Positions 36,126-48,878 of a stretch of DNA of 64,000 nt are shown in pieces (position 1 is the first letter of the stretch; every line of letters begins with the position of its first letter). Origin of the DNA: Apostichopus japonicus (lineage: Eukaryota > Echinodermata > Holothuroidea > Aspidochirotida > Stichopodidae); the NCBI RefSeq assembly GCF_037975245.1, contig NC_092561.1:1834501-1898500 (forward strand), given 5' to 3'. Both the position numbers and the translations under genes were made by a program. Under the pieces are notes generated by a model. The model searched no databases. It was given only the letters and a program-made list of their open reading frames with translations, and was not told the origin of the DNA.

Positions 36126-38315
36126 GTTAATCAACCTTTACTATATCATTTCTGGTTTTTTGTGTGATCATTTCTAGAAAGAGTTGTCAGAACTTTTGTC
36201 TTGCCCAAAAGATTGCTCTAATTTCAACTCACTTTATTCCTATTGTTTATTGAAAATAGAGAGAGCTAAAGTTTGAAGTTGTTTGCTCTTAATATTTTGG
36301 GGTTTACTATTGACTGCATGAAAGTAAAGCCATCATCTTCTTGAATGTGAGACATAATACAATTACCCACTTACATCATGAAAGAGAGATAAAACTTTCA
36401 TGTCTGAAATAATTATTTCAAAACATTGGATAGTGTCATATTATATTTGCACCAGCTCAAGTGCTGGAAATAACTTTAATGATTTGTCCATCCTTCTCCC
36501 CTCCCCTCAAGCATAGTCACATGTCCAACTGAAGAACCTCCCCCCACCCCTCCCACTTTCAGACTGAACTATTTTCTGTATCTGTATGGGGGCCATGTGT
36601 ACCAAGGACTTCAAATGAGCTATATTTTACACACTAAAAGGAAATCAACTTAATGTTAACTCAAAGCAGATAAAACCAGACATGATTCAGTACATTTATT
36701 TCTTTGGGTTTCATATATATTCATGTCACCATTCTAAAATATCATATTCCAGATCTGTAAGTACATATTGAAAAGTATCATTTATTTTTATTCATCGTAA
36801 ATTTAGCCTTAATCCCCATAATTTTATACTTAACACATTTACAATAAATCGCAACATTACAAGTACAGTAGTACCTGAATGTTATTCACCATATCCCTAT
36901 AAAGTTCCACAATTTTTAATGTGTACAATATTTCCATTTCAAATCACAAACCACATTACCTTTTATAATAGACTTCCATCTGGTTGAATTAGTTTGTTTT
37001 AGTTCCTTTGAAACCACTATGAGCTTGACCTCCCATATATCTTACAAAGCAGAATTTTGATAGCAGTTTAAACAGGGCTTATACAAATCATTTCCCACCC
37101 GCACAATCTAGTTAATTTATTGTTTTTATTAATGAATATGTTTTTATGACACAAACTACCCTTGTTAAGTGCACTACAACCAACACAAAATTGGGACAGG
37201 GCAAGACTAGTTGGACCTAACATCTCAAAGAAGCACTGCACCACCAACCAGAAGTAAGAGTCTGCAGTATGGATGGTCAGGTAGAATAAAGAAACAAGTG
37301 TGTTCTAGCTGTCTCATACCTTGCCATTGTGGAAATGTAACTCCTTTTTTTTCTGTCATCAAAATTGACATGTTTTTAATTATAAACCTATCAGGGTTGT
37401 TACTGTTTACAGATCATTCTATGTCATGCTACCATACTCCCTCAAAATTCACTGTTTCATAAAACCCCACCCCCCCCCCCCCCCAAGTGGGTGGGACTTA
37501 GTGTGGCATTGTCCCAACTGGGTGCGGTGGCTTGACTTGAATTACCAACAAGTTTGTAGAAGACTCGGTGATCTAAAAGTATGGACAGTTTTTTGGTCTT
37601 CTCCAGAAAGTAGGTTGAATAGTTTAACCTGCAGTGACTGTGCTATGTATGTACATGGATTATAAAAATCATCAGACCTGAACATGAGCTCAATTAATTC
37701 ATCTGATATAGTTGCATACTAAATGATCACATTAAACCAACGCCCACCACACATTCTCAAAAATTTACTCTTAAATTATGATCCAGCAATCTAAAACTTT
37801 GGAATTGGTGTAAAAATGACAATTAAAATAAAAAGAATGACAGTTATTTTTATCCAAAAAATATTTTAAAATTTCAATTTTCTAATATCTGCCAAGAACT
37901 TCTTAATTTTTTTGGTATGCATGCCACTTATAGTATATTGTAAAGGATTCAAATTCATCAAAAATAAAACTTGAACTTGGTCCTAGTTTGGTTACAGAGC
38001 AACGAAGAGCACCCCCCCCCCCCCAAAGAGTTCAGTAATGAGCATTAAAGTATACAGCTAATTAAGATTTAAACAAAAACAAAGAAATCATTTCTATCAT
38101 AGTTCTCAAAAGATTTAAAATTCATCCTTACTTACTCTTCCTAAGCTAATAATTATGTTAGATTTAGTGTTACTCAGATGTTCTACAAGAAAACAAAAAT
38201 TGTGGGTGCACTGAACTAAAATCACAACATGAATACATGGTATCTGCTGTAAAGTTCTGTCCCTTTACATATTTCAAATGGATGTTCTGCATACATTTAC
38301 TGGATTATGCAATTT

Positions 38316-38530
38316 GGAGTGTTAGCTCAGTGGTTAACGCCGGTGCCATCCAATCAAAAGGTCCCCAGTTCGAGTCACTCCAAGATTTATGTATGTCATC
38401 CAGTTACAGAGTTGTCGACAATTTATAATCATGGACGTTAAATATGAATCTAAGAGACTGACTTTGGTCAGCTTGCGGCTTTGATAAGCCAATGAGGCTT
38501 CTTCGCAAGTTCCTGCTTCCTTCTTACTAA
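38316..38530 (+). mobile_element. tRNA-derived SINE-like element
   Basis: The head 38316-38381 has GGAGTG at its start and the exact complement CACTCC at its end. It also has an A box TTAGCTCAGTGG (38322-38333) and a B box core GTTCGAGTC (38368-38376), with normal polymerase III box spacing. The T stem does not pair and the head is only 66 bases, so this is not a working tRNA gene. About 150 bases of unrelated body follow (including ATGGACGTTAAATATGAAT), as in tRNA-derived SINEs. An AT microsatellite follows near 38577. Confidence 0.65.
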
Positions 38531-40748
38531 AATGGACCACACCATATTGCAAAAAACTATTCTGCATGCATACACAGTTATATATATATATATAAAATGG
38601 ACATTGACAAATTACAATGAGTATTTATAAGGCATGCAATTATCGATAACACAAAAACTTAAGGTGTATAAATCCTTGCTTCAAAGGACTGGAATCGCTA
38701 ATGAGAGACCAGTCCACTGTCTGACAGAAACTCTACCAAGATTCAAAAGTCAAATTGCTCTAGTGAGTCATGTGACATTTTGATCACATTTTTGCTGCAA
38801 TGTACTACGGCAACTAACTTGTTTTACCCCATACACAAGTGGAATATTTATCAATATTTATCAAGTTAGAACTGTCATGGACCGAATCAATGATGCCATT
38901 TATCATTTGTTTGTTGTTTAAACTAAAATATCACTCAGTAGACTTTAAATTTTGAATGAGGCACTGATGCCACCACTTTTTACATAGGACCCCTTATGAC
39001 CCCATTATGGCTATGACTAGGCCTTTACTCTCATCAGCATTGATTTGTTACACTCTGTGAAATGATTTTGCCATAGCAGAAATATAGATATGTATTGATT
39101 GATTGATGGATTGATTCGCAATTTCAAAGCATCAAAACAGTGGCTATTGGTCGTGAAATAAAAATGCAGACCACTGTTAACTCTAAACCACAACTAAGGA
39201 ATGTACAACGTCATGTCAAAACAGGCCATGCATAAGTTTAATCGAGGCATCCATAAAAACGTTGTCAATCGAGTGGAAATGATTTAAAAGCATGAATGGA
39301 TTATGGAAAGTGACATTTTAAAATTTCTATGACACATTGACAAAAGAGATCAATAGATGGATGTTCATTCCTGATCGACATATTACAGGGTGTCTGATCA
39401 GTTAATACCTTTGTTGCGATCGGTCTCCTAACCTGAACTAGTTGCATTAACGTTAATTTACATCACCTCCCATACACCTCAGAGCTCTCAGTGAAAACCA
39501 TTTTGCCAGACCAGATTCCTACTTTATAATCTGCTAAAGGTCTGCTACAAAACACTGACACATTCATTCCAAGTAACTGACAGTACTATGACAAGCTTTT
39601 ATCGATTCCATGTTTTCATCTAAAAAAAAGAAATATACCAAAATTGTTTTACTTGACAAGTTCATGCAATTCTTAAGCCCTGCCTATGCTTTGTTGTTTA
39701 TGACCATTTCTGATGAGCTTTGCCCTTCTTAATATTGGTTTTTAAAAATTAACAATTTATGAAAGGTTTAACACATTTTTCCTAATCTCAATTTTTGTAT
39801 CTAAATGAGTTTGGTGCTCTCACCAACCACCACCTACCAAAAAGTACAAAACTGTCTAATTTGATTCATTTTCTCAAAAAGCCTTCCAACCATAATTATT
39901 CAAGCAGAAAAGGAGGCAGACTTATTGTTGGTGAGTTGTCATGGATACCACAGACCAAAATTATAAAACAAGCACCACATTCTAAATATAAACTGATGAA
40001 AGTATTAAGTAAAACTGAAAAGCAATTTAGGGGTCTCGTTATTTATCCATCTTTTTGTTTATAGGCATTGGCTTATTCTGTGGACATTTCATTAAATTGC
40101 TGCCATTTACCACTCATCAGTGAAATCAAATATAGATTACAAAACGAAAATTTAGAGTAACAAAGTTACTAGATAAATTGCAAATTAAATGAATAAAACG
40201 AAGAAAAGTGGTGATATGCCATGGACTAACATGAATGAATTATTGGTACACAGAAGACAAAATGACAACGGGGCAAAAGTGAAAGAAATACCAAATTGAT
40301 TGTTGACAAGCTCAATCCCCCTGCCAAATTTACATTTGTAACCCACAACGCATTGTCAACATGCTTCTTTGAATCCACGAAGGTCATGTTCACGAATGTC
40401 TTAGATATTTATATTTGTGACGCTTTCCGAGGCATTGATATTACAACATGCGAGATAACCACTGAGTGCTGAAAGCATTTTGTGCTTAAAGGAATACTGC
40501 CCTAACTTTTGACATTTTATTTTTCAAATACTATTTGTTGAATTGATAGAGGTTCTGTCAAAATGAGTTTCTCAGACGCCAAAATGAATTGTTTGCTTTA
40601 ATACACTCACCACACTTAATTGGAAATATATTTGTTTCTTGGTTATGTGTGTAAGAGGTAGAAAGACATGTTGATAGTGGGGAATAAAAATGATTGTTCA
40701 ATGGAGTATTTATAGGCATTGTTTTAAAAAGTAAACAGAAGTCGTGCT

Positions 40749-43700
40749 TTAAGTCATGGACAGTAGGGAGTTGACTGTTGCACCCTTGTCGCCTCGGTTG
40801 GCTTCTAATACCGACCGTATAACCTCGGAATCCATGTTAGGGAACATCTCCTGGATGCTCTGGAGGTCAGCCTGTGTGATAGGGGCACCTTGGGGTGCTT
40901 GTTGCTGGACCTGTGGAGGTTGCTGTGGTACCATTTGGGGTTGCTGGGGTACTTGTGGATATGCCATAGGTGGAGGGTAACCTGCTGGAGGATAAGCTAA
41001 CAAAAAAGTACAAAACAAAGAAAGAAAATGATAAGAGAACAAGAAATACAAGTATTTAAATCAACGAGTCAATGTTATATATTAGAAACAGAAAAAAAAC
41101 TTATTTTATAGCTAAAATTAACATTTGGGATTTAATTGGTAGAGGGTTTCATTTGTAACTTCAATAAATTTTGCTAAGAGGAGGCAGAAAACACAAGTTG
41201 CTTGTCAAGAGAAGGTGTTTACAAAGTTACAAACAGCATATCTATTACTTATGCAGGTAGAATATAGCTTATGAAAGTCAGCTACAACTTATTAATCCTA
41301 ATAAAATGAAACTGTTAGCAAACTGCTTATCCACTAAAGAGCCTGTGTAAGAGAATGTGTAAGTAAAAGTATGTTGGACTGATGTTTCGATCCTAGCAGG
41401 ATTTACTTGAGAAGAAGATCCTGCTAGGATCGAAACGTTAGGCCAACTTACTTTTACACTGATTAATCCTGGCAGGAACCTCTGAAGAGGCAGACTGAAT
41501 GGGGCAATGCGTTAAGACAGACAGATTAAGGGGTTTAGGAATATTGTTGTTAAGTATCAATAAGGGTAAGTTACATACTTGCAACGGGAGCAGCCATATA
41601 GCCGTAGCCAGGCATCACCATCGGTATTTGCTGGGTGTAAACCATCTGTGGTTGAGGGGCATACATCATAGGCATCACTGGCACTTGCTATGTAAGAGAA
41701 AACAAACAACGAAACAACAATCATATTTATGACTATATTTGAATAGTTCTGTTAAGCCGTCTGCACACTGCTCAACTGAATGTGACCCAACCAGACTCTA
41801 CAGTCTTAAATATAAAGAAATCCTGGATGGCCTTACGGTACGCTGAAGGTTATGATTGGTTATGATGGATCAAGATATTCCCAGTGTTAAACTGGGGAAA
41901 CTCAACATGACATTTCAGCTGGACCGGCAATCCGCAGCTTGCTGTGATTCGCTACTAAAATTGCCCATTTGTAACAAATGTAACCAATCAAGTGGGAAAA
42001 TTTTGCCCATGATTTAGGACAGTTTGCAACCATTGAAAACTAGGTCACCAAGGTCAAGTTCAGCCCTTTCAAAAGTGATGACATCGGGGGCTGTTTCATG
42101 TCAGTTTATTCCAAAAATCGAGGAGCTGCAAGGGTCGATTTGATTTCATAAGAGGTTTATTGTAGATGAACGCAGAGACCCATGGGATGAAAATGGCTGG
42201 ATTAAGTTGAAAGAACAGACCTAATATTTCACAATGTTACCCACCTGCAAACCAATGCAAGGGAATAAAACATCTACTTGGCTAAAATTAACTTCTCACT
42301 GGCATTTTCCTGAATTACAGGACAAGACTATGAAGGTAAACCAATAATATTTGTTGATAATTTAAGCTATAATAGGAGGCTTATGTTAGGTACAAAAATC
42401 ATGCCAATCTTTCTTTTACTGACAATTTGCTCTCCACCTTTAATATCATGTGATTATGTTCTTAATGTCTTCTGGCAAATACCTGCAAGTGCCTGTTTCC
42501 TTCCAACCAACAAATGGCATAGTTCCAATTGCTCAGCCAATAAATAAATTGATCTGGAGGCCTGCAAATAAGGCGGAGCAGAAGTCTAATATCGAAATGT
42601 TACGAAACTTCCAAGTTGGATGAAAAACATTGTATATTAAAAGCCGGGAGATACACAAAGAGGATGGAAAAAATGATTGTAAATGTTGAATTATGTATGT
42701 TTGATGTCAAAGGTTATACCTGGTAAGCTAAGACTAGATTTATCATTCCTTCTTTGTCCTCTCCTTGCTTCCCAGAGAGTGGATACCAGTCTTCTTTGCT
42801 TTCTCCGTTGAAGATCATTTGTGGCAGCTGAACCAACGTCCAAGCGATTCTGTTATCTGTTGTGAATGCTTTCTGTGAGATGGAAAATAAAGAAACATTA
42901 AGAATTACAATACATCCTCCTCATCGAGTGAAACTTGAGAAAAGTTTTAATGGTTGCAGTTTCCACTGAATTCGATAGAAACCATTTGGTACGATTCAGT
43001 AACCGTTTATGAAGTGACCTCATATCTGAAAATATAATCTGTCAAAACAGAACCACATCACAGGGCAATAAAATTGTGTAACTTGCAAACAGAGCAAACC
43101 AATTCATTAAAATTTGTGGGACAAATCGTTTTTCTGTGTTGAGGTTGATAACTCATTGATTAAGAGTAGCCAAGTATTTTAACAAAGTTATATCTCTGAG
43201 TTGGATTGAAGAGAATCCAATTATTTGAGACAGAATGACATGACTCGGTTAGAATGACCTAGCAAGCTATCACAATGTAAAACTGGTCTGATTGGGGCAA
43301 CACCAGATGATAACATTTACAGCAACAAGTCTATTGATGTCAAAGTTGTTTATATGCCTGACAGAGTGAATATAAAGTTCAATCAGCTACATTTCCAAGT
43401 TGGTCAAGTTTAACATTTGACACAGTGTTTATTTTCATCACCTCCCACAGTATCTGTTTATAGCTCTAGTTGTATTTCCACCCTGAGTATTCTGCGGCCT
43501 ACCCTGCTATTAGGCTTAGCATACAATTCACTCGGCTCAACTAGATTCTGAAATATATATTTATCCAGAGTGCTGAGAGTGAGTCAGAATCCTAGTAATA
43601 GGATATTCATCACTGACCTCATCGAATATTTCTAAGTGTATGGCATCGACACCAGGAGGCAAGTTGCACTGTATGGTCTTGTTCCACCTTGGGTTCTTGG

Positions 43701-45435
43701 CTCCATTCATATCTGTCGGTGTTTCAAACACTGCATGGCCTATTCTGATTCGGCAGTATGGATCCATTCTGGTCACACCATAGTTCTTAGCAAGCTTTGC
43801 CTGGAAACACAATAGAAAATACAATATACAAAGACTGAAATTTTAGTCGAAATACTTGTTAAGGATTTAATTATCAAACAGAATATCAAACACGAATCCA
43901 GTTATGTATTAAAGTTATTATGAAATTTTGAAAACGAGAGTAGTTATTAATTGGGCGATACAAACTGTAATAAAAGAAATGATTCCCTCCAGCCATATTT
44001 TAACCTGTCATAAAACTGCAAAAACTGCCATATATAAAACACATTCTCAAACACCTCAATTGTTTGTGGAGAAAGTTTTATCCAATTTTTAAAATGAAAT
44101 GTAATGTTTACCTGCATACATGTGATACTAAGCCGACCCATGGTGTTAGCTCCAGTACCAGTACCACCATACTGTATGGCCCTAGCTGTTTGCTCATCGT
44201 GGTTTATCTGTTGCTGCTGTGGTGTTTGTTGGTTTGTAGGTACGGATGGATCTACTCGAAGGAAATCTTCTGGGAGCGATCCGATCATCACCTGCCAAGT
44301 AGAAAACGTATAAACTACTTTGTACTACATTTCGTACTCAGAGCAGTTTGGAAATCTAGTATTGATAGGCCTACTGGTGGAAATATTTAGGTGCTATAGA
44401 CCGAAGCTATCAAACTCAAAACAAATGGGGCAAAAAGAGCTAGTCAAGGGGAATAAGGCATCACACTTTCACTAATTACCAAGCTGCCGGGCAAATAAGG
44501 AATACATGCCACAAGTGTTATCTGCCCAGCACTTAGGTTAACACTAGGTTAAGGGAGGAAGCATACAAAACTGTCTGTTAACTGTTATTTGTAAACTGAC
44601 TGATGGTCTGCACCATCAAAGTTTAAATAGATGTACTGGATATATATTCCACAGTCTCTTCTGAGCTATATGGTGGTGAACAGTAATTTCTTATTTTCTC
44701 TATCCTCTCTAAAATCTCTCCTTGCTTCCATGCATTTTGACTCGAGACCTTTAGAAGAAGGCCTAGGTATAGGCTCAAGTGTTAAGCTAGGCCTAGCCTA
44801 CATTGTAATTTATCTGATTTTAAAAGGTAATTTTGTATTTAAGTAGTAAAGATAAATCTGCAGCCTTGCTGTATAATTCAGGGCACAGGTTAAACGAACA
44901 ATTGTTCACAGTCTTACCATATATGTGACTAAAGGCCTGTGTACATAGAAAATTAGGCTTCAGCTATGTATGCCCGGAGGCCAGCTACTTCTTACAAGTA
45001 TACTACTTAGTACTTACTAGGACTAGCCTATAGGCCAATTTGGCTTTTAGGTTGAATGCATAATGAACCATTTACACATTTACATCACTAATGACAACAA
45101 TTTAAATTATTGGATTTAATTAAATACTAAGAGTACTCTGATGTTCAGTCAAGTCTGCTTCATATTAGATATGTATTACACCTATAATTGCACTCATTCC
45201 ATGATTCATTTCATTACTCATGTGATAGGCTAGTCGTGAAACCACTACCAATTATAAAGGTATCATACGAAGTACAAGGAAGAAGACATTTTGTACTGAA
45301 TAACAATACATGTCAGCAGAGCCTACGTCATTGTGACAATAAGTAGTTGATGCAAAATGATTACTTATTTGTTTCACAAATCTTAATAATTCACTCTACC
45401 TGGTCCCTTCTGGAAGATGGAGTGGTAGCTGCCAT
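40749..45435 (-). CDS. TOLLIP: Toll-interacting protein (TOLLIP), complete, 6 exons, 302 residues
   Basis: Exons in transcript order: 45435-45400, 44291-44112, 43800-43618, 42872-42720, 41687-41579, 40996-40749 (stop TAA). Splice sites are GT/AG and phases agree. The start has A at -3 and G at +4. Residues 1-12 ([12 protein letters not shown]) and the [13 protein letters not shown] block match the Tom1-binding N-terminus. [30 protein letters not shown] through MINLVLAYQ is the C2 domain (about residues 62-184), which binds phosphoinositides. In it [14 protein letters not shown] carries a WxxL LC3/ATG8-interaction core as in human TOLLIP. A Pro/Gln/Met-rich linker follows, then the CUE domain (about residues 257-299: [18 protein letters not shown] with the ubiquitin-binding MFP, and SLLSM). 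Human TOLLIP has 274 residues; the extra length is in the linker. It is an endosomal ubiquitin adaptor that dampens Toll/IL-1 signalling and serves in autophagy of ubiquitinated cargo. Confidence 0.96.
41305..41459. mobile_element. Hairpin repeat with hammerhead-like core in TOLLIP intron 5
   Basis: 41357-41402 and 41418-41459 form a long imperfect inverted repeat whose apical 19 bases (ATCCTGCTAGGATCGAAAC and its complement) pair perfectly around a 15-base loop. The phrase GATCC-TGCTA-GGATC followed by GAAAC looks like stem II plus the GAAA box of a hammerhead ribozyme; the preceding TTGAGAAGAAG resembles a decayed CUGANGA box. Such motifs occur in Penelope-like and retrozyme elements. The upstream part (AAACTGTTAGCAAACTGCT) recurs at 50117-50240 in cortactin intron 1 with AAACTGTTAACAAACTGCT, so this is an interspersed family. 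Confidence 0.5.
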
Positions 45436-45904
45436 TATGCTAATGGAAAGTTTTCCTTTATTATTTATATACCCCAAACCTTAACTTCCGTTATCGTGCA
45501 TGTAACTTTTGAGTAGCTATTACAGACGTAGACGACGTAAGTACGTAAGTAACAATCTAGCCTATTTTACGGAGTAACCACAACTGAGAATCCTGAATAA
45601 GTTATTCCAAGCGGGGTGTCACAAAAAAAAAACTGGAATATGCGTAATTAATTGGTCCGAGACATTTTTTTTTACATTTTCGTGCTACGGACTCTAAGGC
45701 ATGTATTCTTTGCACGAGAGGAAAAGATATATAAAACGACTTGGCTAAGACTTTTATTAGACAGCCTAGACAGGCCAACATGCAATGATCCGCGTAAGGA
45801 TCAAAGTGGTGTCAAAGTGGTTACGTGAGGAATAGTGATCAGGTTTGGCCCAGTGCTAACGCTAATTGCAACGCTAGTCAATTTCAACTTTTGTCCAAGG
45901 GAGT

Positions 45905-46215
45905 AGGAACCGGGGGGGGGGGGGGCTGGGGGGCGCCAGCCCCCCCAGTGAAAAATGTGGAGGGGCGGAAGTATCATTCCGCCCCCCCCCCCCGCTTCGC
46001 AAGTCAGAAAACCCCTTTTTCATTTCCAAATGAGAAAAAAAATCTCATTTGGAGCACCAAATTGCATCTAAGGCCTGGTGAAAATACAAAATTAAGTTTA
46101 CAAAATGGAGTGGGTGTTGAAGTGTGCTATATTGCACCAAATTGCATCTGAGGCTACCTGGAAATGCAAAAAATTCCAGGCCGGCCATCAGTCTTCAGCC
46201 CCCCCACTCAAACTA
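45905..46215. repeat. Degenerate interspersed repeat with poly(G)/poly(C) tracts and internal duplication
   Basis: A run of G's is followed by GGGCGCCAGCCCCCCC, and a run of C's follows CATTCCG, giving strong fold-back and quadruplex potential. Then GCACCAAATTGCATCT with an A/CCTGG...AAAT(A/G)CAAAA continuation appears twice (near 46051 and 46133), an internal duplication of about 80 bases. The end has CCCCCCACTCAAAC and TACGCCACTGC. This looks like a decayed transposable element that I cannot name. Confidence 0.5.
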
Positions 46216-46614
46216 AGTACCTTCCTACGCCACTGCTTTTGTCCCCCCACATGCATGGACCTTCGTCGATCATTTTGTTTTGTTGGAAGTTAATTGGACC
46301 CATCATTCGCCTATAATTATGTTGGCCCCATATATAAGTGACATAAGCAAAAATAGAAATAACATGAACCAATTCGTTTTAACATGGCCCCCAGCACGTG
46401 TGAATAATAACATATTTCACCCCGCCAGTTTTTATTGTTTTGAGATATTCATTTGTATTTTAAGTATGGTAAGCTAAACGTCTGGAATGACTTTCACACA
46501 TTTTTTTTTTATTTCTTGATCCGAGCCAAATTGCATTTGCTAGAATATGCTTTGACGACATACAACACGACCTAGCTACAATGTAACTGAAAAAAATCGC
46601 ACCAGGCATATGGA

Positions 46615-46674
46615 TAGATGAATTACACATAAACTCCAAGATTTAAATCTTAGAGTTTATGTATAATTCATCTA
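46615..46674. repeat. 60-bp near-perfect palindrome
   Basis: 46615-46644 and 46645-46674 are reverse complements at 28 of 30 positions with no spacer. The centre is AAGATTTAAATCTT and the ends are TAGATGAATTA/TAATTCATCTA. Both mismatches are C opposite A-type changes, as after C-to-T decay of a once-perfect palindrome. It can extrude as a cruciform. Confidence 0.85.
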
Positions 46675-46959
46675 ATCATCATTGAAACAAAACACATGAT
46701 TAAACTAAATTTGTTCGATCAAAAAAAAAATGGTGTTGGATTAGGGGCAGATATGATGAGGGCTGCTCGTCTACATGTCAATGCTTACTGCTCGGTTAGA
46801 GCAGAGATGGAAGACACTATAATTCTAGTTCCCAAGACAGAGTAGACCCAGTTGAACAACTACTCGATCAGAATAGCTCTAAGTTACCAGACAACAGTTT
46901 TCTGGTTACAACACAAATACAGTGATTTCTGATCAGTAACTAGTCGCTGAGCGACTCTT

Positions 46960-47270
46960 TTTGTTTTGCGCGAGCGACCCCTGAAGCGGAACCCGGAAGT
47001 CGATGGAAATCCTCAACCAACTGTTGACATTGTATAATCTGTAGGCATATACTGCAAAGTGTGTTAGTCATGTTTGGATCCGGAGATGTGCGTAACGCCT
47101 CCTAACAATTGTAAGTCAAGTACTAGTAGCCTAGCCAATCCAGTGAATCACGAACTGATAGTGTTACAGTGCAACTTTAATTCAAGGAAGTAAGTCGACC
47201 CTCCTAGAGTTTCTTTACCTGGAGTCAAGAGTGAAATTCCGCAGCAGAAAGACCACTGGTAATAATTCAA
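46960..47270 (+). promoter_or_regulatory. Candidate cortactin promoter and non-coding first exon
   Basis: This GC-richer stretch within AT-rich sequence contains TTGCGCGAGCGACC, CCGGAAGT (ETS core) and later possible splice donors (for example CACTGGTAATAA near 47258). Position upstream of the acceptor near 48865 fits a TATA-less promoter with a non-coding first exon. This is inference from base composition and motifs only. Confidence 0.35.
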
Positions 47271-48878
47271 GTTCTTTTTCCAAAAGTACTCGTTGAATTG
47301 ACATTTCGTTTGTGATTTGCCATTGTTTGGTGTGGTGTTTCACTTGAGCATACTGCATAGCATTCAAAAGTTCAAAGATAACGATACGCCTAGCCTAGGC
47401 CTACCCAATTAAACCTCGATACTAGCCTAGGTTTCGGGTAGGCTAAGTCTGGTTAGTGTTGTATGACCCTTCGAAAGCATACTGCAATAATACATGCTAC
47501 TTCACCAAAGTAGGATAATGTCAGTTTGGAAGGGATGTGGGACTGGGAAGGGAGCCAGTTGGGAAGAGGATGATTATATCACACTAAGTAAAGTTAGCAC
47601 TGTAGCCTGTACTGTAGGTCATTTTATTTAACTAAGTTGCTAAGCTAGTCCCTATACATATCATTGACGTTCATGTTCTTTCGAGAAGTACAGAACTAGT
47701 AAGAAGTTTACAACAGCAGTAAGGTTGCCAGAGGGGGTCACTCTCCACTGCCTACCCCACCCTATGCCCACACCTTCCCCCTTCATTGGTATTAGGGAAG
47801 CCTCACATCAGCTCATCTCACTCATTGCCATGCGGTTGGATTAGCATGAGTGGCCAGTATGCATCAGGCATACATACTTCACACTTGAATGCAAACGCTC
47901 CAGAAATGTTGGAAAGTTAAATAGCCAAGTCTGAAGCTGAATTGATTTGTTGAAATCTTGTGTTTGCAAACAATTGCTCCAAGTAGTGACCGACAGAAGG
48001 ATTGCATTTGCGGTGACAAAGGAAAGTGTGAAGCTTGTTTGATTGCCCATAGAAACGAGAAAATGATTTCTAATCTGCCGTTTAAAGGGAAACATGTCGA
48101 ACACATTTAGATAAAAAATTCAACAAATGAAAAAAGGAGGACACATACATCTGGTCCAAGTAACAAAAGACATAGAGTTACCCAAATAAAGAAACAAGAA
48201 CAAATGGTTGGGATCCTTTCAAGCGTGCTGTTATGACTGCATGGTATTGATGGCTTGGATCAGGAAAAGACATGGAAGCTAGTTGAAAAGGTGAAATAGT
48301 TAGATTTAATATGCAGATAATGATTTCGCTAACCGGTATTTGGATCCGATTGTGGTCAACTTATGTCGAATAAACTCGGAAATATCACAGATTGAAAGTT
48401 CACATTCCAAATACAATTTGTGATTCCCTCTGCCGCCAAAAACAGTTGATATGTCCTTCCATTTTTAAGATATAACCAGTATTGTGAGTAAAGGAATTTG
48501 TATTCAGAAGTTATTCTGAAGTTTATGTAGCTCTCAACACTGTATTGTTCCACAATAGCTCGACGGACAATGGCACCGTGCAAGCTCTCTGTTGTGGTAT
48601 AATCGGATCGGTGCTGGGTGGTTCAAGTAGTGACTATATCTGTGTTAAGACTCTGGGGATACTCGGCAGTGTTGGTGCTCAAGTGTGAATCATTGTAGAG
48701 CTGTTGCTGCACTCATTACAAACGATAGCAACGATCGCACGGCAATGAGTGTGATGCATTGATGCGAGGCTAATTCCCAAAAATTGCTTCGTCAGTGAAC
48801 TAACGAATGTGTAGTAATTGTCTACTGTATATCTTTGCTAGAATTGTCATCACCTCCCCATACAGAAATCTTTAAGAG

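Larger units (their letters stand above)
34970..40748. other. Convergent 3' regions of CDC37 (+) and TOLLIP (-)
   Basis: CDC37 stops at 34969 on the plus strand and TOLLIP stops at 40749 on the minus strand, so both 3' UTRs lie here. AATAAA occurs near 36843 and 37275 on the plus strand; its complement TTTATT occurs near 40516, 37112 and 36697. The CDC37-proximal part carries three different tandem arrays and the middle a tRNA-derived SINE. No further protein-coding exon was recognised. Confidence 0.65.
45436..48878. other. Head-to-head interval between TOLLIP (-) and cortactin (+)
   Basis: Both promoters should lie here. Near TOLLIP, a CGGAAGT ETS-type motif reads on the minus strand (45484-45490), and a TATATAAATAA-like motif lies only ~30 bases before its ATG. 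Near cortactin, CCGGAAGT occurs at 46993-47000. A pyrimidine tract ending in CAG at 48865, 13 bases before the cortactin ATG, implies an upstream non-coding exon. Long open frames at 45825-46151, 47841-48106 and 48356-48583 are unlike known proteins. Confidence 0.6.

Noticed and set aside
35959..36177. Plus-strand frame with CYAGMLLCWYVAML repeats
   Set aside because: Translation of a 16-bp tandem repeat; no family resemblance.
38316..38381. Functional tRNA gene
   Set aside because: A and B boxes and a closing stem are present, but the T stem does not pair, the head is short (66 bases) and no clear anticodon arm forms. A tRNA-derived SINE explains it better.
45461..45472. TATA box for TOLLIP
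   Set aside because: A TATATAAATAA-like motif is present on the minus strand but only ~30 bases before the ATG, which would leave almost no 5' UTR; AT-rich chance match is likely.
45825..46151. 108-residue frame upstream of cortactin
   Set aside because: It runs through poly(G)/poly(C) tracts and an internally duplicated repeat; no protein family visible.
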